In this document: in pieces, positions 31,137-40,831 of the stretch
Layout of the letters: the number at the start of each line of letters is the position of its first letter
Numbering within the stretch: position 1 is the stretch's first letter
Source: Takakia lepidozioides
Taxonomy: Eukaryota > Streptophyta > Takakiopsida > Takakiales > Takakiaceae
Direction: 5' to 3'
Length of the DNA: 64,000 nucleotides
Assembly (NCBI GenBank): GCA_030704615.1
Contig: CM060733.1
Coordinates: 7,006,001 to 7,070,000, forward strand
Notes under the pieces: generated by a model
Seen by the model: only the letters and a program-made list of their open reading frames with translations
Told to the model about the DNA's origin: nothing
The model's database searches: none
Position numbers and translations under genes: made by a program

Positions 31137-33069
31137 CCTACCGAATGACCAAAAATATAATATAATAAAAGAACCCACTGAAAACAGTGATTTAGATTGC
31201 ATCTTCAAAGCCAAGTGCCTACTATTATTTTATTTATTTATTTATTAAATCAAAGGGGGGAAAATGGCCTCCCATTTTAAGATAATAACATCTTCAATGC
31301 GCCTATGGCCCCGCCTTTACGGCCCATGGGTCAGGTCATAAGCCCACCGCCCATTCACGGGGTCCGCCGGATTCTGAAATTTTTCTAAGTCCTTATTCGG
31401 ACCTTCCGGCAGACTCGGCAAACCCTCCAGCAGACTTAGACAAAATATATATTTAATATATAATAACACACATTACTGCCACGGTACCACATGACAAAAT
31501 TTGAATACCAAACCTCATGCTTATTATTTGTTGCTCTTAACCACCACATTACCCGCTGCTTTCTACAAACATTTGAAATAACTAATGGTTTATGTGCATA
31601 ACCAATACATATTTTATGTGTTTTATGGCCCTAACAGATTGGCTTGCCCAGCAGCCCCAGTAGCAGACTGACTAGGTCTGGCAGACCCAACAGTGGACCG
31701 AGCAAACTGAGTTGCAACTTACCCTCCGAGGGGTAGGGGCGCTCCCACCCCCTCTCCTACACGCGGGGCCCACCATAGGCACACCTTGAAGACGCTATTA
31801 TCTTTCCGTCCCTCGACAACCGTTTAGGCATTTTTGCGCCTAATAATAAAATCAATCAATCAAAAAATTAGGCATGTTTTGAAAACAATTCTCAAATTAG
31901 GCATCTTCATCCTATAATTTTTAGAATGAGGCACATGAGAAGAGAAAACATTTATTTTTTGGTCATTGGGTACACTGGTTTTCAAATTGGTATGCTGAAA
32001 CCTCTTACATAATGGTACTCTTGAGTTGTGGTAGGCTGGTAGGCTAGTTATTTCCGCACGCATATATTTGTATTGATTTTTGTTCAAAGAAATTTTGATC
32101 TTATTACAAACAACATGAGAAGAGGCTTGCAAGTTTTTTGGTGGAATATTTGGGCATTAGGCACTTTGGTCCCATAATTTCCCAACAATTAGGCCAAAAT
32201 CTGAAAAATTCATAGAAGTGAGTAGGCACTTTCATTTTGAATTAATTATCGCCTAAACGGTTGTCCAGGGACTGTATTAGGCACTTCCATGTCTAATAAT
32301 TAAAAAAATGAAATATTATTAGGCAGATTCAATTTTATTATTTAGGCACCTCACCTAGGTAATTTCCAAACATTAGGCATGTATTACAGTCGACCCTGGA
32401 TAATAATGAGCAATTGTTTTTTACCTCCCTCAAAATTTATTGTTGAGGTAGTTTAAAAAAAGAAAAAACATTCTCTCAGATTCAGAAGATTCACATGAGA
32501 TAGGTGATGACACTTATGAAGATGTAGAATAATACAATTTAGCCACATATTTGGACATTTTGGTGTTTTTTACAATTTTCGAGCAATTAGGCACTTCTTC
32601 CAAGTTTTAGGCACATTTTCCAAGACAATTCTAAATTTAATTAGGCGCTTGATTTTGAATTAATTATTGCCTAATAAGCTAGGTCAGTACGTCAGTACAT
32701 AAGAAATTCCCTCTTCTTAAAAATAAAATAAAATAAAAATATATATATTATAACGAATAATTTAATTCGCGCAAGGCTGCATCGAAAGCTTGCGGCCCAG
32801 CTGGGTGTCACAAACCCTAAGTTAGCATCAGAGGATGGGCGGTTGATCATCTGCAGCTATCAACTCTCAACACTCCTCTGCAATTCCTGCAATTGCATTT
32901 CTACTTGTGGTGGATTGCATTGACCACTCAAAGGTTTGCTCTGGATCCCAAGAGACTGAAGATATTCAACAGTGAAGACAAAGAGCTGCAGGGTTTGGGG
33001 CACAAGGGAAGTTGGGGTGGAGAGTGTTGTCGTTTTGGTGCTAGTGAGAGTGGAATCTGAACCAGCATC
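31137..33069. mobile_element. AT-rich intergenic stretch with a short inverted-repeat element (31808-32272)
   Basis: Inverted arms GTCCCTCGACAACCGTTTAGGC (31808-31829) and the reverse complement at 32251-32272 match at 21 of 22 positions and enclose about 420 bp. The word TTAGGCA or its complement occurs more than ten times from 31820 to 32690, inside and beyond the arms. No target duplication is clear. The 32700-33069 part is the 5' flank and leader of LSM2. Confidence 0.6.
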
Positions 33070-33869
33070 ATGGTGAGTGCCTTCCTACTCTTTTGTTGCT
33101 TATCTGGTTTCATGCCGCGTGAATCTTTCTTTCGATACGAAGTGTAGGTGATTGTGACGATTTTCTGGGTTTAGGGCTTTTGGTTTCATCTGAACGTATG
33201 AGTTTGAGCAGCTCACTACTGGTGTATGGGTTGTCTTGGTTTTGGTATGATGTGTGTGTGAGAGAAAAGGAATACTGCAGTGTCTGGGGTATGACGGGAT
33301 TGAAGTGTGATAGACGGATGACGAGGTTGAGGGGTTCAACGGGTGATGGGCATGGCAGCTGTTTTTTTCGTATTTCAAGGAGTTGGTGGGCAAGGAAGTG
33401 ACAGTGGAGCTTAAGAACGATCTGGCTATCACTGGGACCTTGCACTCGGTTGATCAGTACCTCAACATCAAGTTGGAGAATACTCGGGTCGTTGATGAAG
33501 CCAAATATCCGCACATGGTTCTCTTTCTGCCTCTCTCCGCTACTCCTTTTTTTCATGCATGTGCAGTTTTAGGTCTGTTACCACTTGGTTGATCGGTACC
33601 TTAACATCAAGTTGGAGACTACTCATGTCGTTGATGAAGCCAAATATTCGCAACTCTCTCCCCCTCTCTCCCCTCCTCCTTTTTGTCGTGCATGTGCAGT
33701 TTTAGGTCTTTCACCAATTTTGCATAATACGTTCCTTGGGTGGCCACAGCTCTCTGTAAAGAACTGCTTCATCCGAGGGTCAGTAGTGCGGTACGTGCAA
33801 TTACCCCCAGATGGAGTGGATGTTGACATTCTGCATGATGCAACAAGGCGGGAGGCTCGGGGAGCGTAA
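33070..33869 (+). CDS. LSM2: LSM2, U6 snRNA-associated Sm-like protein (three exons, 93 aa)
   Basis: LSM2 is a subunit of the LSM2-8 ring on U6 snRNA and the cytoplasmic LSM1-7 ring in mRNA decay. Exon 1 is only the ATG (33070-33072), followed by GTGAGT. Exon 2 (33359-33517) encodes LFFSYFKELVGKEVTVELKN and the Sm1 core through VDQYLNIKL to EAKYPHM. Exon 3 (33750-33869) encodes LSVKNCFIRGSVVRYVQLPP and the short tail. The Sm2 motif IRGSVVRYV is intact. Splice phases agree and length matches the family. Intron 2 contains a partial copy of exon 2. Confidence 0.93.
33448..33710 (+). repeat. Tandem partial duplication of LSM2 exon 2 and its downstream intron
   Basis: The segment from GGTTGATCAGTACCTC (33448) to about 33575 recurs 139 bp downstream (33587-33710) with roughly a dozen changes. 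The copy reads VDRYLNIKLETTHVVDEAKYS in one frame, without a stop, and continues through CTC-rich sequence and GTGCAGTTTTAGGTC, which are also duplicated. The second copy lacks the CACATG that ends exon 2. Confidence 0.85.
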
Positions 33870-36344
33870 TGCACAAGTGCCACTCTCTTCTTTCGTAGAG
33901 GTTACATGACACGGGAGCTATCTACAAGGGACCCATCTCTTATTGTCATGAAGAGAAATGATCTTAGCGCGTTCACCTTTTAGGTTGTCAAAGCGGACAT
34001 GTTGTGCCAGCAGTTTGTATTGCGGGTAGCTCTCCTTAGCCATGCAACAGATTCTTCAAGAAGTCATTGAGGAGGAGCCCTCTTAGTGTGGCAAGCAATT
34101 GTATGGACTTATAATTGTTGCTGCAAATGTACACTACTTTGATCTATTTTCAGAACAGCATGGAAGGTCTCTGTATGAATGGAAAGTTTCAATTTGCATA
34201 TGTTATGTATTTCTGAGCACTTGTTGTGATTAATTCCAGCCCCTGGTCAGCAACTGATATGTCTGGCTGCACTCATCCAAGGGAATCATGGTGGCTTGTG
34301 GTTGTCCTAGCAAAGAGATGTTACCTGCCTGTGTCCTGCTGTATTCAGCTCTTCAGTGCCATCACTTGTAAAGCTTTACATGTTTGTAAGTTGGAGAAGC
34401 TAAAAGTACTTGACACATGGACGGAAGGTCACAAAGGTATGTGACCCATTTATGCCTTGATATGGTTGCAGCATTCTACACAATTGCATTTCATTCTTCC
34501 ACAGCAGAAATGTAAGGGTATATAGTCAACAAGACAAAAACTAACAAGCACTCTGAAGGTTGGTATGGGATTTCAGCCTGTGACACATATCACATATAGC
34601 ATACAAATGGCATCTGCTGTCAGCCAACACAAAGGGATCTTCAAAAACGAAAACACAACTACAGTAATTTACCATGAGATCCTAGAATGGAATCAACCTT
34701 CAATTAGCAGGCCAGAACAGTCAGTGCTTCATAAACGTGAATTATTGCACTGATTGTAGCAACTTGTCCATCAACATAGGCCATTAGACTTAACCAGCTA
34801 TGAACAAGAAAGCAAATTAGCAAGAATCTAATAACAAGGGCACCCCCATTGCACCTGCTCTGTGCAGCCACTCAGGTTCAGTACTTTGCAGGGGAGAGGA
34901 GGGTGCGGATCAGAGCTTATAAGGCCCTGGCAGACTGGCTTCACTATGATCCAGAAAGAGAGAGACTCCGGCCAAGCCGATGTAACTTTGAGCCACAGAC
35001 TGCTACTGCCTCCTGTTGGGGGCAGGCTCTATTACTATAATCCACTATCATTTTGCTTCCACATCCACAACAAAATCTTCTAGCAGCAATGGAAATTTGC
35101 AAGAGAATACCTGACATGAGAATACCTGGATGTGTAGGATTCAGATAAGCACCAAATTGCAAGTACTTATATTATTGTCAGACACATTTGCTAGACAAAA
35201 ATCCCTCTGACCTTTCTGACATCAGTACTGGAAGCTGGCAAATACATGCCTAATGTCTTTCAGAGCCACACTTTCAAAGTCGACTTTGCCCCAAAGGTTG
35301 CTGCCTTGACCCAGCTCTGGCAATGTAAACTTACAAATCTCTCATGCATGCTCAGAGCTTTTTGTAGTTCTGCCGGGAAATTGGGTTCATTACCACCGGC
35401 CCTGCTGCCTCACGGGGCCAGGCATTAAACTTCTTGTCGGTCTCAGCGAACCACTCCGGGTTTTGTAACGTATGGGGCACAGTACCTACAAGCACACAAC
35501 AAAGTCAACAGATAGATGTCAAAACTCTGATCAGGAGACTCTTCCTGCCTGGAGGAAAGAATCCCAAGTGTAGAGAGAATGTTTGGCGTAGCTTTGTGGC
35601 AATTGACCCCGCACCCAGTTTGAGCGGAACACAAAGGGACAGAAACTACCTTTGTCAGGGGCTGATTCCGGTTGATCCGAGTTTTCCAGATGTCCTCTAG
35701 AAATCCCTTTACTTACACAAGCATCAATCTGCCAGTTGAGAGAGTTGTGATTCCACAAAGGGTTGTCTCATACAACGTGGGAAATCAGTGAGGCAGACAT
35801 ACCTCCAAAGATCTTGCGGTTCCGAGCAAGGTCCCAGAAAGCGTAGGATAGAACGAAGGAACCCAGAAGACTTGGTACTATAACCTTCGTAAACGATACC
35901 ATCCCCATGTCGACTCCCTTTTGAAATGCTCACGATCTCTACACCGAATCAAGGCCCGCACAATCACTCGCTTCACAAACCCTAGCTCTTCTTCTGTGTG
36001 AGACTCCGTTGTTGTGACAAGTTGAATGTGGATGGATGCACGCATGTCATGCGCATGCATGGTGCATCTACCAATGCACATCACATCCGCCCATACATAT
36101 CCTTCTTGGTGTGATATGGCTTTAGGGTTTCAGTCCGTGTTGAGGAGGCCCACATAGCGAGTTAGAGAACTGCAAGTGTCTTTTCCTATATTTGGCTTGT
36201 CGCTGGTGAGTTCACTGGAAGCCTTGTATTGATGAATGCAGAGATGGTATCTCGAGAAAACAGCCGCAGGAAAGCTAATTTCGGGTGCTGGTTTGGTGGG
36301 TTTAGAGGTACAGCTTTAGCTAAAATTTTACAGACCTGAATCGA
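33870..36344. other. LSM2 3' flank and intergenic, with a LINE fragment
   Basis: No gene with clear coding character is seen. A minus-oriented LINE relic is listed separately at 35580-35735. A short ATG frame at 36233 (MNAEMVSRENSRRKAN, then FGCWFGGFRG) stops near 36340 and could be an exon of an unseen gene. Confidence 0.5.
35580..35735 (-). mobile_element. 3' fragment of the same LINE family
   Basis: The reverse complement aligns with 22862-23040: CAGATTGATGCTTGTGTAAG, the CTAGAGGACATCTGG segment, CCCTGACAAAGGTAG, TTTGTTCCGCTCAAACTGGG and the ATGGCCACAA..-like tail. An internal deletion of about 30 bp removes the AATTCTTTATATGAAGG part. Confidence 0.85.
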
Positions 36345-36637
36345 GTGGGTAGTCTCCGTGTATTCGCTTGGAACATGAGAAAGACATAAGGAAAACTGCT
36401 GGATGTAAGGTTAGCTTGCCGTGGATGTACAAGTCTTCGGAGCTTTCTGGTTGCTCTGATTACTTGCACCAGTATGCTGCTTATCCTCACTGTGGAGAGC
36501 AGCGCTGCCGGAATTGTGGGGGTTTTAACCTTGTTAGAAACGACATCGTATGTGTTACTTGTGGGAAGCCTCTCGTAAAGGGTGATCTGCAGAGTGGCCA
36601 TAATCTAAAAAGTTCGGGACTGGTTTCTCTATGTTGA
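36345..36637 (+). CDS. Small ORF with a CXXC-type zinc ribbon
   Basis: The frame encodes RCRNCGGFNLVRNDIVCVTC, two CX2C pairs with 13-14 residues between, a typical zinc-ribbon spacing, after a His/Tyr-rich part (CSDYLHQYAAYPHCGEQ). A stop lies at about 36635 and there is no ATG at the beginning (a stop occurs near 36345), so it would be an internal or terminal exon. I do not recognise the family and have not found partner exons. Confidence 0.35.
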
Positions 36638-37165
36638 AAGCCAAACTTGTGATAGACCTGCGGATATACATTCCCTGCATAAGGGGGAGGGGAGAACCAC
36701 TCGCGCACATCGTCCCACAAATTGCAGTACTCGTGTTGCATGGATCGGCCTCTCTACCATCCTTTAATATGCTTTTCTGCATAAGGATCATTGAGGAATG
36801 AACTGAGAGGGTCAATCACTTGAGCGACTACCAGATAGTGGGACGTGTGGAAGGCGAAGCTCCATGGACTGGACAAGCAACATATGCAAGAATTGGAAAC
36901 TTCAACCTCAAACTCCAACTAAACGCCCAAGCAGCTCAATTTCTTCCGAGTTCTGCGTGTACTCTAAGGCCAGTATCTCTTCTCTGGATGTCTTCGCAGA
37001 GTTCTGTTTTGGTCTTTTCCTTGAAAAGGCCCAACAAAAGTTGCCATCGAGTTTATTTGAACAACGTGTTGCTATCACCACCATGCCAATTGTTTATAAA
37101 CAAAGCAAGCTTCCAGGTACCCAGTAGCCTAAAATACATATCTACTTGGAGAATACAATCTAATG
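36638..37165. other. Intergenic / 3' flank of the glycosyltransferase-like gene
   Basis: Overlapping short frames on both strands lack family features. Probably 3' untranslated sequence of the minus-strand gene that starts at 39393. Confidence 0.5.
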
Positions 37166-39393
37166 TTATGAAGCAAGGGGGTCCTCATAGCACTCGGTTT
37201 TATCTACACCCTCATAACCCTCCTCTGATCGTTGATCCATATGCCTTTGAAGGCCCACATCAATGCCCTGGCACTGGTTCCCAGTCAAGCCAGAGAGGAC
37301 ACTGAGGGCAGCCTGGTCTTGTCTATGGTTGTAGCGGTCGGACCCATCAGGCGCTATGCATTGCCTGGTCATAGAGCACTCATACCATGGCCTCCCAATC
37401 TCACTATACTTCTTTAGAGTAAATCCAATGACCGATGCATCACAATTCGGTCCTTTCCTAATATCACTAGTGTTGGCTCGCATGTACTTGAGCTGGCCAG
37501 GGTGAGTCCATGTTTCTACATCACCCTCCGAATATCTGGACGCAAACCCAGCATCTGAGATCCGGTCCAGACTGTTTGCCAATGCATCAGGGGTGAGAAT
37601 CCGCCCGCCTCCATCCATCCATAACACAAAGCCTCGCTCCTGTAGCACCTTGTTTATCAATATTGCCTTCCAGGCATATTCCCCTGAAATCAATCACAAA
37701 GACGGTTTAGTTTGAGGCAGGGAATGACCCCATGAGTACAGAAGTAAAGGAAGACAGAAAGGTCCTAATTCCTAACCTTATGACGTTAAAGGGGGTCATG
37801 AGGGTGCATGGGAGAGGGTGGAACAAAGATTTCAGGTGATGCCCTCGGACGGAAGGGCCTAAGCAGGATCTGGAGACCTTACCTTTGCCCCCATCGTGAA
37901 ATTTGATCAAACTTGCATTGATGCGCATCCACACAGGGTACGCAGAGAAATCGAATCGGCGAAACTCGACAGGAACATGATAAACTTCATTGATTTCCCG
38001 GATCACACAATTTATGTGCTGGGTCTCAGCTTCGTTGAAATCCTCCAAAGCCCAAACAACGAGTGAAACATTGTATCTTTGTCGCAGCGTTTTGTCGCTT
38101 GCTACCTTCCCTACGTTTCTGAGGAGAAGGAGAGCCACTTTGAGATGGTTTCTGCTGAAACCTGTTACTACCGTCGGTCGCCATGTGGAAAGCGATGGGG
38201 CCTGCGCAGCTGGGTCATCGGCGTCTAGATCCACGAGTTGGAGATTCTCCCAAGACATTTTGTTTTCCCATTCTAAGCTGGGCTGTTGTATATGTTTTGT
38301 TGTCACCCCCACAATCAGAGTTCTGCATTTCATCTGTAGACAGCAGATTAGAACCCACCATACTGACTACTGCACTCAAGAACCACATCATCGTGCTCAC
38401 AGTTGAATTGATCGACATTCAGTGCCTTTGATCAATACCTTCAGCGCACTGCCAGCCAGGGAAAATTGCAATCGCTCGTGTTGGAAGAAATTTAAAACAA
38501 GAGCTGTGCTTTCAACATGTTGAATCCTGCAGTAGTTTGACTCATGTAGCTGCACTAAATAACACAACCACTCTAGCAATTTGTAATATTAGTCGATTGA
38601 TACCGATTACCAACTGTGCTTGCAAATGATCTCATTGGATGTTTCCAGCCGCACTAGCTGAAAGATATATCTGAACATTGGGACATCTAGAGAGCGCCGT
38701 ACGTAGGATTTTTAAACTTGTGGGTATGCCTGTAGAGCTCTCTTCTATCTAGAGTTACTCCTTAGAGCTTCCTCAGTTTTGAGGTGGTCAGTAGGAAGAG
38801 AAGGTTACCTGCGTCTCCGAGTCAGAAACATGTTGAAAGCTTCGGCACTCTGCAGATGGGCCGAGTGCATCCCTTACCATATTGCATACAAATGAGGTGT
38901 AGTCGACCCCTACTAAAACTCCTGGCACATCAGGTTCTACATCAACATCCCTCCCTGCCACCCGTAACACTGCCTCGAACAGTCTGTGAAGAACGTTGAA
39001 AGGAAGGGCTGTTGCGTTTGGCGAGCTGGTATCATCTCCGATTGCCACCAACAGACAGACCTCATATGAATTTGTAGTAGAATTCACGTTAAAATTGGAC
39101 ACTGGAAACTTCCGGAGTGGTTCCAGCTTGTTGGGAGAGGGTAAGATTTCCGTCTGCAAGGATATATTATGTTCTCTTGATGGCAGAGATGGAATTAAAG
39201 ATGTCTCATTCGAGCAACATGTAAGACTTTCGCGTAACAAAAGAAACGGTCCAGAAGGAAAATTTAGTTGTCTGGAGAAGTCCACTCCACTACAAGTAAG
39301 AAGTGCTACAGCTGATCCCACGATCAAAACTATGGAAACCCGAAAGAAAATGGACGGGGTCTTCAAGAACTTCGTGGCGATGATGGAATTCAT
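37166..39393 (-). CDS. Type II membrane glycosyltransferase-like protein (DUF1647-like), 3 exons, 517 aa
   Basis: Exon 1 (39393-38809) begins MNSIIATKFLK and has one hydrophobic helix at residues 16-36 (FFRVSIVLIVGSAVALL), an N-terminal signal anchor. It ends at a GTAACC donor. Exon 2 (38333-37883) holds PTVVTGFSRNHLKVALLLL and VEFRRFDFSAYPVW. Exon 3 (37683-37166) has GEYAWKAILINKVL, FVLWMDGGGRI and DVETWTHPGQLKYM, then RQCIAPDGSDRYNHRQDQAA. The WMDGGGR piece resembles the acidic sugar-nucleotide motif of Golgi enzymes. Phases fit (0, then 1+2). The link to DUF1647 is from memory of the motif order. Substrate unknown. Confidence 0.72.
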
Positions 39394-39960
39394 GGTGGAA
39401 CCCAAGTGTACCAGTTGGTGTATCTGCCTCTATTGACCGTCTGGAACTTACTTGCTTGTTTTACTTAAGGTCATACATCCAGCCTCATAAGACAGCTTCC
39501 TCCGTTGCGGTCCACAATGGAATACCTGAGCCAGAACGCACTGATCAGTAGTTCGAAACGTGTCCTTCCGCCTCCTCCCTTTAGCTCGACACACGACGAC
39601 TCTCACCCCAGCTGGATTCAGATGCTCAAATGTTCACATTTCCAGCAGATTTCTTGAGGTTTGACCAAACATTGTACAATATACATCAATTGAAGTCCTT
39701 CAACCCCATGAACTCGATCTCACAGCACTAATGATCACTGCAGTTTCATGCAGCCCAATATTGCAAGTGCTCGCCCAACACTCACCATCTGATCTTTCCC
39801 AAATTGGGTTGCAGGTAGGCATCGATCCAGCATTTCACACAATGCATGTGTCTGTTTCCCTCGAACCTCCGAATCACAACGTGCAGCCCAGGAGATCGAG
39901 CACTGCGCGGCAATGTGGGTCGAGAGGACGGAACGGCTTACATGTATATTAACATACAAA
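39394..39960. other. 5' flank of the glycosyltransferase-like gene
   Basis: No coding signal. Short frames overlap on both strands. The stretch presumably carries the promoter of the minus-strand gene. Confidence 0.45.
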
Positions 39961-40540
39961 GTAAATGGCCATAAGTGTCACGTTGGAGTCGGACTATAAA
40001 AGTTGAGAAGGCTATATAAAATTGTAGCGCTGGCGTGCATTCACGTCTTGTATTCATGTCTTCACACTTTTATTGGAGATTCCATCCTCTCACTTTGACA
40101 CAGCAAGTATTTGTTTTCATGTTGAACGAAAAGTTGTTTCTGGATGAACTTGAGTTAAGCCATAGTTTACAGTTAGTGAGTGAGCCATATAGTTGATTGA
40201 ATTTTTTCTTTTGCAATGGAGAGCCAAGGTAAAAGTAACAAGGAAAGAATGACCACAGATGCAAGCTTACACACTCCAGTAAGCACCCAAAGAAAGCTTC
40301 AACCATCGTTGAAACTTTCTTTCACAAATCAAAGCCTTCATAATCTATACTTTTTCAATGGTCATAACTTTCCCATGCCGCCATACACATGGAATACATA
40401 TACCCATGCTTACAATATGGGTCGCTATTTGATACACCGCATAGGGAAGGATAAATCTACAAACTAGGTAGATCATCCGGCTAAATGTAGTGACCGGTAT
40501 AGGTCTTCCAGATACTCTATCATGGTATCAGATGTCAACC
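39961..40540 (+). mobile_element. Possible solo LTR / TRIM with tRNA-Met-type primer-binding site
   Basis: A TATA box (TATAAA at 39995-40000) is followed by several hundred bases of LTR-like sequence. At 40523-40532 TGGTATCAGA, the start of the initiator-methionine primer site, directly follows a CA (40521-40522), as at an LTR/PBS junction. An 84-codon frame (40216-40467, MESQGKSNKERMTTD) lies within. No second LTR or pol is seen. The left border is not defined. Confidence 0.35.
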
Positions 40541-40831
40541 AGTTCCCTGATACCCTGAGCGTATATCAGGGTGAAACATATACCCACACAACACTGGTCT
40601 TGTCATCTCCCACCACAAGGTGAACTGATGGGTTGCCTCATTTCTAGATGGTTTTCAGGGTGAAGTGGGGGTTTGATAGGAAGTGCTGGAGTGGAAATTA
40701 TCATCAGGTCTTGCACATGTTTTACTGCTACTGTATCGAAGGATGACCCCCTGGTGAATCATCAACAACCGGGTTGAGAATTTGGGCTCTCCTGTTGCGT
40801 TGGTTTTATTGATGTGGATAGGCCTAAAGAT

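Noticed and set aside
31820-32690. TTAGGC words resembling nematode telomere repeats
   Set aside because: They are scattered, not tandem, occur on both strands and belong to an inverted-repeat element; plants use TTTAGGG.
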